The notes: generated by a model not told the origin, from the sequence alone. Shown: positions 1 through 10,400, numbered from the stretch's first letter. The stretch is DNA of 64,000 nt from CAYFPS01 sp964345075 (GCA_964345075.1 CAYFPS010000005.1:102800-166799); one strand, 5' to 3'. Translations and numbers: made by a program.

Positions 1-285
1 ATGATCACAAAGGTGTGTCAGCGCTTCGCGCCTGACCCACTCCGGTCCTTCCAGACTGGAAATGCTGCGCATGTAATTCAAAATAGCAGCGGGATCCTTT
101 ACGGAGTGGCTACGCACCAACAGGCGTTCAGCCTCTGTGCAGCCCTGTGATACAAGCAACTCGCATTGAATTTGATCCCCGGCTAGCCAGGCATCCTGCA
201 GGGGGCTGGCCACAAGAGCTGGGAGTAGCAGCAAGAGAAACGCGCCGAAGAGTTCACCCCGACGCGTCGTGATCCACTGAAACAT
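1..285 (-). CDS. Secreted protein of unknown function, N-terminal part (runs off the left edge)
   Basis: Reading down the minus strand from ATG at 285-283 gives an open frame of 95 codons that continues past base 1. The protein starts MFQWITTRRGELFGAF and then has a hydrophobic leucine-rich stretch ending LPALVAS, which looks like a Sec signal peptide. The exported part begins around residue 32 (PLQDAWLAG). It lies 38 bases after the lapB stop and on the same strand, so it is probably the next gene of the same transcript. An AAAAGG stretch precedes the start. No domain is recognisable in the visible part, and the helical, charged character fits a periplasmic protein. The copy of the repeated word GTGATAC at 147-153 lies inside it, read as V-S-Q. 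Confidence 0.6.
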   Translation of the reverse strand, partial: MFQWITTRRGELFGAFLLLLLPALVASPLQDAWLAGDQIQCELLVSQGCTEAERLLVRSHSVKDPAAILNYMRSISSLEGPEWVRREALTHLCDH

Positions 286-323
286 GGCCTTTTGGCACAC
301 AGGTTTCGGGCTTTGGCCCATAC

Positions 324-1469
324 TTAGCAGTCGCTCAGCTTGCCCATGGTATCCCAGCCGCGGCATTTGGGACAGCGGAAAGAGAACTCACTGCTCTCGT
401 ATCCGCAGCTGCGGCAGCGGTAGCGGCGGGATTCTTCCATCAGGCGATCTGCCAGATCGATGGTAAATGAGCAGAGGCGCTTTGTATCACCGCTGCGAGC
501 CAGCAGTCGAACCATCATACGGGAAAGCGAGAGATTGCCGGGAAGCTTCTCCAGACCTTCATCCAGAATGCGCACCGCCTGATCGTACTCACCCTTGCGC
601 TGATAGAAACCAGCCAGTGCGATATATGCATCCGTGTTCTTCGGCTTGGAGGCGATTACACGGCTGTAGAAGTTCTCCATCTCCGAGAAGCGACCAGACT
701 CGAAGTAGTAGCGCTCCAGGCGATCGAAGACGAGTTGCGCGTGATCGGGCGCCTCAAAGGGAAGCTGCTCCCAGTACTGGATCGCTTCTTCCATGCGATC
801 CTCAGACTGATAGGAATCACCCATCAGCAGGTAGGCAGCGGCACAGGCCTTGTTCAACTTGAGGGCCTCTTTCAGGAGCACACGCCCGGCGCGCCCCGAA
901 CCCTCTTCCATTTTGACTCTGGCCTGCTCCACCTTGATCAGACCTCGGCGCAGATTCTGCTCACGGCCACTCAGGCTTTCGATCTTCTTCAGCACGTCGA
1001 GCGCATCATCCCAGCGATCCTGGCTCTCAAAAAGTTCAAGCTGTGTTACAAGACTGGAGACATTGCGTCGATCCGAACGAATCGCCTTGGCCACCATCTC
1101 GAGGGCTTCTTCGACGCGGCCCATTTGCCTTAAGTCGCGAGCAAGTTCCAGCTGCACGCGCGCCCTGTCGCCATCGGAAAGGCCATGACGAACGGTCAGC
1201 TCGCGGTGGATCTTCATCGCCCGCTGACCATCACCCAGTTCGCGGTAAACACGACCCAGCTGCTCGTATGCGCGAATGTTGTCGCTGTTGCGTTCCACGG
1301 CGCTGCGGAAGAGTCGTGCAGCTTCCTTCCAGTCCTTGCGGACCATGGCTTCCAGTCCGTCAACAAAGGGGTCGGTGCTTTCGGCCAGCGCCTCACGCTT
1401 TCCGATCCACTGATAGACAATCAGCAGCGCCAAGAGCAGCGCGGCCAGCAGAAACAGGTAAGTCATCAT
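324..1469 (-). CDS. lapB: LapB/YciM-like TPR protein with C-terminal zinc ribbon
   Basis: 381 residues. An N-terminal membrane anchor (residues 3-21, leucine-rich) is followed by a charged linker and many TPR-like helical pairs (about 35-340). The protein ends in a rubredoxin-like metal ribbon with the pairs CRSCG and CPKC (about 352-372). This order, anchor then TPRs then four-cysteine ribbon, defines LapB/YciM, an inner-membrane adaptor. In Enterobacteria it controls LpxC turnover by FtsH and so balances lipopolysaccharide with phospholipid synthesis. The ATG overlaps the stop of the upstream lapA-like gene by four bases (ATGA), which fits translational coupling. The lapA-lapB order matches the known gene pair. 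Function here is by family; FtsH and LpxC are not in the window. Confidence 0.85.
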   Translation of the reverse strand: MMTYLFLLAALLLALLIVYQWIGKREALAESTDPFVDGLEAMVRKDWKEAARLFRSAVERNSDNIRAYEQLGRVYRELGDGQRAMKIHRELTVRHGLSDGDRARVQLELARDLRQMGRVEEALEMVAKAIRSDRRNVSSLVTQLELFESQDRWDDALDVLKKIESLSGREQNLRRGLIKVEQARVKMEEGSGRAGRVLLKEALKLNKACAAAYLLMGDSYQSEDRMEEAIQYWEQLPFEAPDHAQLVFDRLERYYFESGRFSEMENFYSRVIASKPKNTDAYIALAGFYQRKGEYDQAVRILDEGLEKLPGNLSLSRMMVRLLARSGDTKRLCSFTIDLADRLMEESRRYRCRSCGYESSEFSFRCPKCRGWDTMGKLSDC

Positions 1470-1873
1470 AATCCGGAATTCCTGGCGGCTGTAACCTCGT
1501 CGAGTTCCTGATCGCGGTCGGTGGTGAGCCCTTCACCAGCGCTGGAGCCCGCACCCGCACCCTCGAGCTCGTGATCATCCAACACGCTCAGGTTGCGCAG
1601 CCGTGTGAGCTCTTCCTTGAGGTCGCGATTGTGTCGCTCCAACTGGCGAATGCGGGCGCGCAGTTCCAGTGATGCAAATAGCGCAAAGACCGCCCAGACC
1701 GCCATGCCCAGCCCCAGCGCAATCAGCGCGATAACGGCTACAGGCAGACCCTCAAGTCTATAGAGCGGCACCCAGGGCAGGACAAGATCGACTTTTTGCG
1801 AAAAATTGAAGGCGGCAAAGAGCGCCGCATAAATGAGGAAGATCAGGGTCAGGAACCAGCGAATCACCCACAT
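1466..1873 (-). CDS. lapA: LapA-domain (DUF1049) inner-membrane protein
   Basis: 135 residues. Two hydrophobic segments (about 5-22 and 42-65) flank a short loop containing FNFSQKVDLVLPWVPLY, the pattern typical of LapA/DUF1049 proteins (N...V.L......P.....). After the second segment comes a basic coiled coil (about 70-95, LELRARIRQLERHNRDLKE) and then an acidic, probably disordered tail, which is longer than in E. coli LapA. It overlaps lapB by four bases, so the two are probably made together as an inner-membrane pair linked to LPS assembly. The tail was not recognised as any domain. Confidence 0.8.
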   Translation of the reverse strand: MWVIRWFLTLIFLIYAALFAAFNFSQKVDLVLPWVPLYRLEGLPVAVIALIALGLGMAVWAVFALFASLELRARIRQLERHNRDLKEELTRLRNLSVLDDHELEGAGAGSSAGEGLTTDRDQELDEVTAARNSGL

Positions 1874-1906
1874 GGACCACCTCGAATCTTGGCTGCGATT
1901 GACAAA

Positions 1907-1919
1907 CCGTGATACACGG
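1907..1919. repeat. Intergenic copy of the GTGATAC word as a perfect dyad
   Basis: CCGTG-ATA-CACGG lies in the 46-base gap between miaB and the lapA-like gene. It is the only clearly intergenic copy of the word GTGATACA found in this window. Its two 5-base arms are perfectly complementary. Similar dyads around the word occur inside genes at 6054-6066 (CTGTG-ATA-CACAG) and 37005-37015 (GCGTG-ATA-CACGC). Whether the dyad matters is unknown, because most copies are not symmetrical. Confidence 0.6.
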
Positions 1920-3356
1920 TCAGGCGACGGAAACCTGCTTGAGACTGGGCGGCGTCACCCAGACATCCTGTCCGGCGTCCAACTCCTGGATCGGACGCCC
2001 TTCAACATGTGTCACATGACCGCGCAACGTGAAGGAACGAACCTCGTCTACTTTCACAGTAACCATCGCTCCCGGACCGTAGCGAGGATCGTCGGGCACA
2101 ACAACCACGCGGTTGCAGGTACTGCGCCCCATCCACTCATTGTCGTTCTTTTTGCTGGTCGATTCAACCAGAACTTCGAAGCTCCGCCCCGCACAGGCAG
2201 CCGCGCGAGCTTCTGTGATACGCCGCTGAAGCTCCACCAGGCGGCGCAGCCTGCTGTTCTTTTCAGCTGCGGGAACATCGTCTTCCCACTTGGCGCTGGG
2301 AGCCCCGTCGCGCGGGCTGTACTCAAAGGTAAAGGCGCTGTCGAACTGCACGCGCTCGACCAGCTTGAGCGTGTCCTCGAACTCGGCCTCTGTCTCCGTA
2401 GGGAAGCCGACGATGATGTCGGTTGAAAAGCCGATATCGGGCATGGCGGCACGGGCCTTTTCCACCAGCGTAGCGAACTCTTCAAAGGTGTAATCGCGAC
2501 GCATCAGCTTCAGCACACGGTCGTTTCCGGCCTGCATGGGCAGATGCACGTGCTTGCAGACCTTGGGATTCTCCGCCATCTCGCGAATCATTTCGTCGCT
2601 GAAATCCTTGGGATGCGGGCTGGTAAAACGAATGCGGTCGATGCCCTCCACTTCGGATACAGCGCGCAGAAGCTCAGGAAAAGCGGCGCCTGATTCGCTA
2701 CCCCCCCATAACGGATCGCGGTAGCTGTTGACGTTCTGGCCCAGCAGCGTCACCTCGCGAAAGCCTTCAGCCGCCAGCCGACGACACTCTTCCACCACGC
2801 TGGCCACACTGCGGCTGCGTTCGCGGCCACGGGTAAAGGGCACAATGCAGAAGGTGCACATGTTATCGCAGCCGCGCATGATCGTCACCCAGGCGTTGGT
2901 TCCCGAGCTGCGCGCCGGATAGATTTCGTCGTAGTTTTCCGTCTTGTCACGCCGGGTCAGAATGTGCTGCTTTTCGCGGCTGACCAGCAGGTCGCGAATA
3001 ATGCCCGGCAAATTGCGGTACTGGTCGGGGCCAACCACCAGATCCACATGGGGGTGACTTTCGACGATCTTGTTTGAAAGGTGAGCGCTCATGCAGCCCA
3101 GCACGCCCAGAATCAGCTGCGGGCGCTCCTGCTTCATGGGCTTCCAGCTGGCGATCTGGCCCAGCACGCGCTGTTCGGCGCCTTCGCGCACGGCACAGGT
3201 GTTGACGAGCACGACTTCCGCGCCCTCAATGCTCTCCTGCAGCACGTGGGCATCGTCCTCCAGCAGCCGGCCCACCAGCTCCGAATCGTAGAGATTCATC
3301 TGGCAGCCATAGGTCTCGATGTAGACCTTCAACGAGGCCTGATCCGTCCCGCTCAT
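1920..3356 (-). CDS. miaB: tRNA-2-methylthio-N6-dimethylallyladenosine synthase (MiaB)
   Basis: 478 residues from the chosen start. The order is an N-terminal UPF0004 domain (VYIETYGCQMNLYDSE, with further cysteines at NTCAVR and LGCM), a radical-SAM domain with the CxxxCxxC cluster in GCDNMCTFCIVPFTRGRERS, and a C-terminal TRAM domain (about 385-450). MiaB inserts sulfur and a methyl group at C2 of i6A37 in tRNAs that read UNN codons, using two [4Fe-4S] clusters. The GRERSRS motif after the cluster is typical of MiaB rather than MtaB or RimO. Start codons are possible at 3398, 3374 and 3356. The last was chosen because TGGAG precedes it at short spacing. It follows the metallopeptidase-like gene on the same strand. 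Confidence 0.93.
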   Translation of the reverse strand: MSGTDQASLKVYIETYGCQMNLYDSELVGRLLEDDAHVLQESIEGAEVVLVNTCAVREGAEQRVLGQIASWKPMKQERPQLILGVLGCMSAHLSNKIVESHPHVDLVVGPDQYRNLPGIIRDLLVSREKQHILTRRDKTENYDEIYPARSSGTNAWVTIMRGCDNMCTFCIVPFTRGRERSRSVASVVEECRRLAAEGFREVTLLGQNVNSYRDPLWGGSESGAAFPELLRAVSEVEGIDRIRFTSPHPKDFSDEMIREMAENPKVCKHVHLPMQAGNDRVLKLMRRDYTFEEFATLVEKARAAMPDIGFSTDIIVGFPTETEAEFEDTLKLVERVQFDSAFTFEYSPRDGAPSAKWEDDVPAAEKNSRLRRLVELQRRITEARAAACAGRSFEVLVESTSKKNDNEWMGRSTCNRVVVVPDDPRYGPGAMVTVKVDEVRSFTLRGHVTHVEGRPIQELDAGQDVWVTPPSLKQVSVA

Positions 3357-3415
3357 GACGCTCCATTTCTTCATTGGCAAAGCTGAAAAGAGTAGCAAAT
3401 TCCGGCTGGATGGGC

Positions 3416-4774
3416 TCAGTTTCCGCAGCTGGTGATGCTGGCGCTGCTGCCGTTTTCCCCTTTAAGCAGATAGGTCCCGGTGGGAAGTGGGGGAAGCAGC
3501 AGTTGGCCATCAGCCGATGGCGAAAGCGTGGCAATGCGCCGGCCATCCAGCCCGAAGAGCTGCAGCTTTCCGGGACCCGCAGCCAAAGCGACAATCTGGC
3601 GCAGGCGGCCGCCCGGGTTGGGCCAGACAAGCAAGTCCTGACCCGCAGGCAGCCACTTCGAAAGATCCAGCACCGGCCCCGTGGAACTTGCATTCATTGG
3701 ATTCACACAAAGCAGCCAATCACCGAAGCGGACTCGCTTCGTGTCGCCTGACTCAAGCGCATTGAGCTCATTGCCACTGAGCAGCCAGGCATAACGGCCC
3801 GAGGGCTGCGCATTGATCAAGGCACTCTCATCAACACGCAGGGCCTGCCATTCCAACTCGTCCAACAGACGCCAGGGCGGATCCTGCGCGACATCGGCCA
3901 GCGCATGGAACTGATCAGGATTCGGCCCTTCGACCATTGCCAGTTCGGCAATCGGATGCGGAGCATCCGAAAGACCGGCCTGCAAAAGAGCCGCCAGCGC
4001 AATAGCGAGAGTGGCCTCCGGATCTGGCCTGCTGTAAAAGAGCCGCGGCCAGGCAAGCTCGGAAGCGGCATCATCCAGGCAGTTTACGATGGGAGCAGAC
4101 AGCGTCAGCTCCGGGCAGTAGATCTTGACCAGTGCGCCAAGACCGTATTCCCGGGTGGCGGCAGTTTCAGTCAAGCGGCCCGGCAGGTGATCCAGCAGGG
4201 CAGGCAAATAGCGACTGACCCAGTCGTCATGATCGGGAAAGACCTGATCCTCGGCCCACACTGCGCTGGCTTCATAGAAAGAAAGGTTGGGCAGGGCGAA
4301 GCCGCGGGCAAACTGCCAGGCATGAAAAAACTCGTGCGCGGCTGTCACATCCAGCAGAAGCAGGGGGTCGGCGTCAAAGCCTGCCATGGTGGGATGCAGG
4401 AGCATGTAGCTCAGGCCGTCAATCCCGTTTTCACTCCAGGGAACGCTGGTTGCACCGGGCGCCGAAGCAGGCGGCGGTGCAAGATAGACAGGATAATGGC
4501 CGAGGGGGCCCAGCGGAACGGTCCAGGCACCGGGAAGGTTGTGATACATGTCTCGCGCCTGGCTCAGCGCCGCCATTGCCCTTAACACATGATCGTCGGT
4601 GGAGGCGGAGTCCCCGCTGGAGTTCCAGTAGATGCCGAAAGTTCCATCAAGACTCAGACTCAGGTGCTGGAAGTTCTCGTCTATCGACCTTGTCGGTCGT
4701 TCCGCTTCAAGCAGAACACAGCTCTGCCGCGCATGAACGGAAAGAACAATCAGGATGAGGGCCAGGAGGCGCAT
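3416..4774 (-). CDS. Secreted HExxH metallopeptidase-like protein with degenerate T9SS-type C-terminus
   Basis: 452 residues from ATG at 4774, preceded by GTAGGAG, which also holds the stop of the upstream gene. A signal peptide is seen (MRLLALILIVLSVHA). The motif AAHEFFHAWQFARG, near residue 160, contains HExxH, the zinc ligands plus catalytic Glu of gluzincin or metzincin-type peptidases. The nearby EASAVWAEDQ could supply the third ligand as in gluzincins. The last 70 residues (VWPNPGGRLRQIVAL, then LFGLDGRRIATL and LPTGTYLLK) have the shape of a T9SS sorting domain but lack the usual PNPFNP. It is probably an exported protease or a lipase-like esterase; the substrate is unknown. Large leucine-rich stretches elsewhere do not look like membrane helices. 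Confidence 0.65.
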   Translation of the reverse strand: MRLLALILIVLSVHARQSCVLLEAERPTRSIDENFQHLSLSLDGTFGIYWNSSGDSASTDDHVLRAMAALSQARDMYHNLPGAWTVPLGPLGHYPVYLAPPPASAPGATSVPWSENGIDGLSYMLLHPTMAGFDADPLLLLDVTAAHEFFHAWQFARGFALPNLSFYEASAVWAEDQVFPDHDDWVSRYLPALLDHLPGRLTETAATREYGLGALVKIYCPELTLSAPIVNCLDDAASELAWPRLFYSRPDPEATLAIALAALLQAGLSDAPHPIAELAMVEGPNPDQFHALADVAQDPPWRLLDELEWQALRVDESALINAQPSGRYAWLLSGNELNALESGDTKRVRFGDWLLCVNPMNASSTGPVLDLSKWLPAGQDLLVWPNPGGRLRQIVALAAGPGKLQLFGLDGRRIATLSPSADGQLLLPPLPTGTYLLKGENGSSASITSCGN

Positions 4775-4781
4775 GGGACTC

Positions 4782-6596
4782 CTACCGCAGATAGCTGGCT
4801 TTTCCCAGACGACGGTAACGACTGCCATCTGCCGCCTCGAACTCGAGCAGAACCAGATAGAGCCCTGAGGCCAGTGGGCTGAAGTCAAGCAGGATCATTT
4901 GCTCGCCCGGCTTGAGCTCCTGCTGATTCATTTGTATCACACGCTGACCCAGCAGATTGAAGACCGACAAACTGGCCCTGCCCGCCGCCGGTGTTACAAA
5001 GGAAAGATGTGTCACCGGGTTGAATGGATTGGGCGAAAGCTGGAATGCGAGGCTTTCCGGCAAGACAGCAGGAGCAACAGGCGCTGCTTCAGTTGGCAAT
5101 TGAAGCGAACTGGCCATCAGCACCACATCGTCCAGCGCCGCTCCATAGGACCAGGCTCCGGTAAAGGTCCAGCGCAGCCGGAAGCTGGTAGCCGGGCTTG
5201 CAGGAAGATTCACACTGCGGGACTCCCAGTCTGGACTGGCTGTCGCCACATGCAGAAGTTCCAGACTGCCATCCGGGAATTCACGCTGTACGGTCAGTCT
5301 GCCGCCAGCATTTCCATTGTAAACCTGATCCCAGCCAAGCAGCCAGCTACTGGATTCGGTGGCCTCCACCCACGGTGATACAAGGACCGCGCACTGGCTC
5401 AGCGCCTGGCCCTGATCATCCAGCAGTCCGCGCCCGTCGCTGTTTACATAGGCAAACTGACTACGCGCCGGAATGGTGAAGTTGGCCGAGCTGACCTGAC
5501 TTCCCAGCTCCCAGCCCTGTGTGTCCGTGCCGCAGTCATCGGCAAAGCTCTGCCAGTCATCCACCAGACTGTCCGCTTCGAAGTCCTGCAAAAGAACAAG
5601 GCTCTCGCTGTTTTCCGGGCGCCACCAGGCAACCGTGAAGGGAATCGTCAAGCGCTCAGGATCACCCGTAAGGCCTTGCCTAAGGTCCAGCACCAGACTG
5701 TCCTCAAAGACTCCATCAAACCAGGTTGTATCACCAAGAGCCGAAAGTGTGTCAATGGGATATGCGCCGGTCGTTAGATCACGGGCACCATCGGGCTGAA
5801 GGGTAAACTGCAATGTTTCACCGCTGCCAAAAATACTCATATCCAGCACAAAGGGACCGGCCGGGCGTGATACAAGCGTCACGCTCAGGCTGGAGTCCAG
5901 ATCCAGGTTGCGGAAATGAATGGCCCCATACAGGCTGTCCGTGCTGGCCAGACCAAAATCCTGCCGGCTGGACGCCTCGTCCAGTGCCCAGCGCCGTGCA
6001 GGCTCAATCAGCATGTTGCCGCCGACATCATCCACCAGCAGGACGAAGGCATCCTGTGATACACAGCGAATGGCAAAATAGTGCAGGCGGGTTGAGTCGG
6101 GCGCCAGCTCATGGCGGAAGAGCTGCCAGTCAATCGGAATATTGCTGTGGCTCTCAAGCTGTTCGAACTGCCCGGTTGATGCGATCAGCTCCGGCTGGCT
6201 CAAGACTGTCTGGCTTTCCAGATGCAGGACTTCCATGCTCTCGGGGTAAGCCGGATCCTGACTGCGATAATAGAACTGAAAGAAGTGGTTGACCGTGCCG
6301 GGCCTGAGCGCAGGACTGATCAGCCAATCGTCGTTGGCCGTGCCGTCCTCATTGTAGCGGCAGCCCATGGTGCTTGAGCCTCCGCGAGCGCCGTAATAGT
6401 CTTCCTGAAAATGGCGGGTCCAGCTGCTGCCGGACTGGTCGGCGTCTACAAGCGTCCAGTTAAGCTCCCAGTCCGTGTCCTCGAAGCCCTCCGTGAGCAG
6501 CTCGTCACTGGCCCGTCCAGCATGCTTGTCCACCTGCGCAGATTGGGCGAAGACAGCGGAAGTGCAGACCAACAGAAGCAGCAGAAAGGCTCTCAC
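4782..6596 (-). CDS. Exported T9SS cargo with two cleaved-adhesin-like (choice-of-anchor J) domains
   Basis: 604 residues with a clear signal peptide (MRAFLLLLLVCTSAVFAQ). Two similar jelly-roll regions are visible. The first, about 30-190, runs from EGFEDTDW through DDWLISPAL to LVDDVGG. The second, about 330-490, runs from LLQDFEADSL through SPWVEATESSSW to ALDDVVLMA. This pattern (FE...W, then LxSP, then DDV) is the cleaved-adhesin or MAM-like family found in gingipains and FCB surface proteins. The end carries a full sorting domain (FQLSPNPFNPVTHLSF, VFNLLGQRV, LASGLYLVLL). It is expected to reach the cell surface through T9SS and bind an extracellular ligand. It overlaps nadC by four bases, an odd neighbour, which suggests a packed operon rather than a functional link. 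Six copies of GTGATAC fall in it. Confidence 0.75.
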   Translation of the reverse strand: MRAFLLLLLVCTSAVFAQSAQVDKHAGRASDELLTEGFEDTDWELNWTLVDADQSGSSWTRHFQEDYYGARGGSSTMGCRYNEDGTANDDWLISPALRPGTVNHFFQFYYRSQDPAYPESMEVLHLESQTVLSQPELIASTGQFEQLESHSNIPIDWQLFRHELAPDSTRLHYFAIRCVSQDAFVLLVDDVGGNMLIEPARRWALDEASSRQDFGLASTDSLYGAIHFRNLDLDSSLSVTLVSRPAGPFVLDMSIFGSGETLQFTLQPDGARDLTTGAYPIDTLSALGDTTWFDGVFEDSLVLDLRQGLTGDPERLTIPFTVAWWRPENSESLVLLQDFEADSLVDDWQSFADDCGTDTQGWELGSQVSSANFTIPARSQFAYVNSDGRGLLDDQGQALSQCAVLVSPWVEATESSSWLLGWDQVYNGNAGGRLTVQREFPDGSLELLHVATASPDWESRSVNLPASPATSFRLRWTFTGAWSYGAALDDVVLMASSLQLPTEAAPVAPAVLPESLAFQLSPNPFNPVTHLSFVTPAAGRASLSVFNLLGQRVIQMNQQELKPGEQMILLDFSPLASGLYLVLLEFEAADGSRYRRLGKASYLR

Positions 6597-7477
6597 AGAC
6601 CCGTCTCCTCTATCAGCAGCGCGCAGTCAAAGGCACCCGCGCTGTGCGTCAGCGCTCCGCTCGAGATCCAGTCCACGCCCAGCTCGGCCACTGCAGCAAT
6701 GTTCGCCTCGGTGATGCCGCCGGAAATTTCCAATCGTGCTCTACCGGCTGTTTGTGATACAGCCTGGCGCGCTTCTTCAGGAGTGAAGTTGTCCAGCATG
6801 ATCACATCCGCACCGGCTGCGATCGCCTCGTCCAGCTCGATCAGATTGGTAACTTCCACCTCGATTCGAGGAAGTGGATCACGACCGGCAATCAAGGATT
6901 TGGACCGTGATACAGCGGCCGAAATCGATCCCGCTCCGCGGATGTGATTTTCCTTGATCAGCACCATGTCGTAGAGGCCCATGCGATGATTGTCCCCACC
7001 GCCCGTTTTCACCGCATACTTGTCAAGTCTCCTCCAGCCCGGCAGGGTCTTGCGCGTATCCAGCAAGCGGGTTGAGGCTGGTAGCTTTTCAACCAGACGG
7101 GCCGTCAGGCTGGCAACGCCAGAAAGATGCTGCAGGAAGTTCAGGGCCGTGCGCTCGGCGGCAAGCAGGGTGCGAATCGAGCCCTCCACACGCAGGATCA
7201 CATCCCCACGGCGAAGCTTGCTGCCTTCCTTGAATGGAAAGTCAAAGACAAGCTCTTCCTCTCCCGCGACTTCACGAAAGACGGCTTCAACCAGCGGCAG
7301 CCCACAAAGAACACCATGCTGCCGCGCCTCAATTCGGGCACGGCCGCGCGCTGTTTCCGGCATGCAGGCTGTGGCGGTGAGGTCAGCGGGAATCCAGGGC
7401 GGGCCGTCCTGACCGAAATCCTCGCGCAGGGCGAGCATTACAAGAGTCAGGCCATCGCGGAGGGTTTCGCTGTTCAT
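6593..7477 (-). CDS. nadC: Quinolinate phosphoribosyltransferase (nicotinate-nucleotide pyrophosphorylase)
   Basis: 294 residues, the usual length. NadC makes nicotinate mononucleotide from quinolinate and PRPP in de novo NAD synthesis in the cytoplasm. Diagnostic segments are present: RTALNFLQHLSGVAS, LLDTRKTLPGWRRLDKYAV, KTGGGDNHRMGLYDMVLIKENH, IEVEVTNLIELDEA, GADVIMLDNFTPEE and LEISGGI (the phosphate-binding strand-loop), then GVDWISSGALTHS. The conserved basic residues that bind the carboxylates and PRPP lie in the TRKT and HRMG motifs. No nadA or nadB is in the window. The gene is coupled on both sides, with a four-base overlap to the adhesin gene and a one-base overlap with the TPR gene. 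Confidence 0.95.
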   Translation of the reverse strand: MNSETLRDGLTLVMLALREDFGQDGPPWIPADLTATACMPETARGRARIEARQHGVLCGLPLVEAVFREVAGEEELVFDFPFKEGSKLRRGDVILRVEGSIRTLLAAERTALNFLQHLSGVASLTARLVEKLPASTRLLDTRKTLPGWRRLDKYAVKTGGGDNHRMGLYDMVLIKENHIRGAGSISAAVSRSKSLIAGRDPLPRIEVEVTNLIELDEAIAAGADVIMLDNFTPEEARQAVSQTAGRARLEISGGITEANIAAVAELGVDWISSGALTHSAGAFDCALLIEETGL

Positions 7478-10400
7478 CAGTTCTTGTCGCTTCCACTTAG
7501 TGCGCCAGCCGCGCGCAGCAGGTTGATGCGTTCCTGCGCGGCACTACCAAAACTGGAGCCCGGACCGCGTCGCCGAATGATATCGATGTAGAGTTCTGCG
7601 GCGCGATCAGCCTCACCAAGCTCCTCCCAGCACTGCCCGGCCTGATAAAGGGCGGTCACGTCCCAGTCCAGCTTGGTATCTCCCGCAAGGTAGGGAACCT
7701 TCAGGTACTCGAGGATTGCGGCGCGCAGCTGTCCGTCAAGCTGCAGGGCCTCGCCGATGTAGAACTGCAGGGCGGCGGCGCGCTCCGTGTCCACAATCGG
7801 CAGGAGTTCACGCATCTCGGCAATGGCGGGATTCAGTTCGCCCAGATCCTTGCGCAGAAGGGCCGCCTCCATGCGGCGCGCCAGATAATCGTCTGCATTC
7901 GGGAATTCCCGCAAATAGCGCAGCAGCATCTGCAGTGCGCCATCGGGAAAGCCTTCTTCCCGGTAGATCCGCACCAGCAAAAGGCTGGCTTCCCGCCGAT
8001 CCACCTCTGGCGCCTGGCTTTCAGAGAGCTCACGCAGGGCGCGCATTCCGGCGCGACTGTCGCCACTTTCATAAAGGAGTCTGCCCTTGAGCAGACGCCC
8101 TTTTGCGGCCTCGGCAGATTCCGGCCACTGGGTAATCAGCTGATCAAGTTCCCCAAGGGCTTCCTGCACCTCGCCCTTTCCCACAAGCGTACGGGCAAGT
8201 CCCCAGCGGGCCATAAGGCCAAAGCGTGTATCACGATAATCACGCACGACAAGCGAGAAGCTCTTTTCCGCGCCATCGCGGTTGCCGGCGCGCAGCTGGG
8301 CTTCGCCCTTGGCCCAGTTCATGGCCGCCTTGACCGTGTCTGCATCGATTGTATCACGGAAGTCCTTCAACAGGCGACCGAACTCGCTTTTGGCCCTGTC
8401 GAAGTCGGCGCGCTGGTAGAGGTTCTTGACCCAGGCTGTGCGCAGTTCGGCGTCTGGCGAGGCCGCGGGATTCAACGTGTTCAGCAGCGCCGCCTCGGCG
8501 GCATAATCGCCCTTTTGGGCCATCAGTCTGGCCAGATCCCGTGTAGCACGCAGCTGAACCGGGCCATCCGGTGAATGGGCCAGCAGGTTGCGATAGAGGC
8601 GCTCGGCCTGATTCAGATCACCCTGTCTGGCTGTACTGGCGGCAATGCGCAAAAGGGCATCCTCGCCACGGGCGCGATCCTTGCGGCCAGCCCCTCGCAG
8701 GTAGCGCGCAAAGGCTTCGCGAGCGTCCTCTTCCTGACCAAGGGCCTCGTAACACATGCCAATCGAGTAATCATACTGGCTGCCTTCTTCGGGCAGGAGG
8801 TCAATCGGTTGATTGCGATGGGCGGTGAGAGCACGCTCCTGCCAGGCGGCAAGTGCACCCCGGAAGTCGCCGCTTTTGAAGAGCAGGGCCGCGCGCAACT
8901 CCTCGGCTGTTTCCAGCGCGGGATGATAGGCGTGATCACGGCGCAAGGATTCCAGCAGCTCCAGACGCTCCGCATCGGGGGTTCCCACGGCGGCTGCCAA
9001 AGCAAGATCCGCTTCGATTCTCCAGGGCGAATCCGGCGCTTCCAGTCGCAGTGTTTTCCAGGTCTCCAGCGCAAGTGAGTCCTGGGCAAGCCTGCCAAAA
9101 GCCAGCGCGCGTGCGGCAAGCGCCAGATCCTGCCGCTGATCCCGGCAATGAAAGTCCAGCACCAGCAATGCGAGCGAATCAGCCGGATTCACCTCTGTCT
9201 GCTTTTCCAGTGCTGTGATACAGGTCTGATGAAATGCTGTGGGCAATCCCGCAACCAGATCAAGGCTGTCGCAAAGTGCGGCCAACAGCCGTGCCCTCTC
9301 TAGCAGGGCATCAGCACCAGGGCTCGGCTCCAGACTCCAGAGGCATTCAAGCGACGCTACAACGGTTTCTGGCTGATGCAGCAATTCACCCTGCTGAGCC
9401 CAGAAATCGATTACAGCACTTGTATCACATAGATCGCGCTGACACTCCAGCACTCCAAGCGCCGCTTTTGAAAGGCCTTCACCCGAAAGCCCCTCCATGG
9501 CCCGCTTGTACTGTCCAAGAGCTTCGGCGGGTTTGGCCAGTCTATTGTGGTAGATCTCGGCAAACTCGAAAGCCAGCTGCGCGGGATCTTCACCCGAGCC
9601 CTGCCTGACCATCAAATCAAGCAGCTCCTCCTGCACGGCCGTGCCCGCCTGCGCACCAGCACCTGCTCGCTCAAGGGCCTCCTCTGCTGCTGGCAAAAGG
9701 GGCGATAGAGGACAGAGGGCACGCATGCTTTCCAGCTCGCGCCGGGCACGCAGCCACTCGGCCTGCGCCAAAGCCAGTCGAATGCGCAGGAATATGCGCT
9801 CATCCATTTCCTGCGCGCTGTCGAGGCGGTCATCCAGCAGGTGTGACGCTTCCCTTAACTCACCGGCTTCCAGCAGGGCTTCAGTCCAGACAACCGGAAC
9901 CGGCTGGCCGGGAAGAATCTCGCTGATGCGAAGCTTGCGAAGCAGCTCGGCAGATGGCCCAGTCAGGCGTGAATTGCAGCGCTCGTCAAGCAGCCAGGCG
10001 ACGTGCTCTTCGGCCTGAGGATTCGTGAGCAGTTCATCATAGAGTCCGGCTGCCCTCGCCGGAGTTGCCCCTCTGGCCAGCGTCCAGGCCGTGGCGATCT
10101 GTGAGGAAAGGGTCGCTTTGCCAAGTGCGCCGAAGGACTCGGCAGCTTCATCAAATCGACCGAGCGCGGCCAGTGCCGAACCGCGAACAAGATTCAGACT
10201 GTCCGACAATGCCGGGGCTGTGGCTGCAAGATCCTGAAGCAGCTCCAGAGCCTCGGCGGGGCGGCCCGCCTCCAGACTGAAACCAGCAGCTCTCAGTTTC
10301 AACCGAAGCTGTGCATCAGCGGCAAGACCGGGCACATCTGCCAAAAGCAGATTTCTGGCTAAAGCGGGCTCGTCTGCAGCCAGCAATGCGGCAAGTTGCA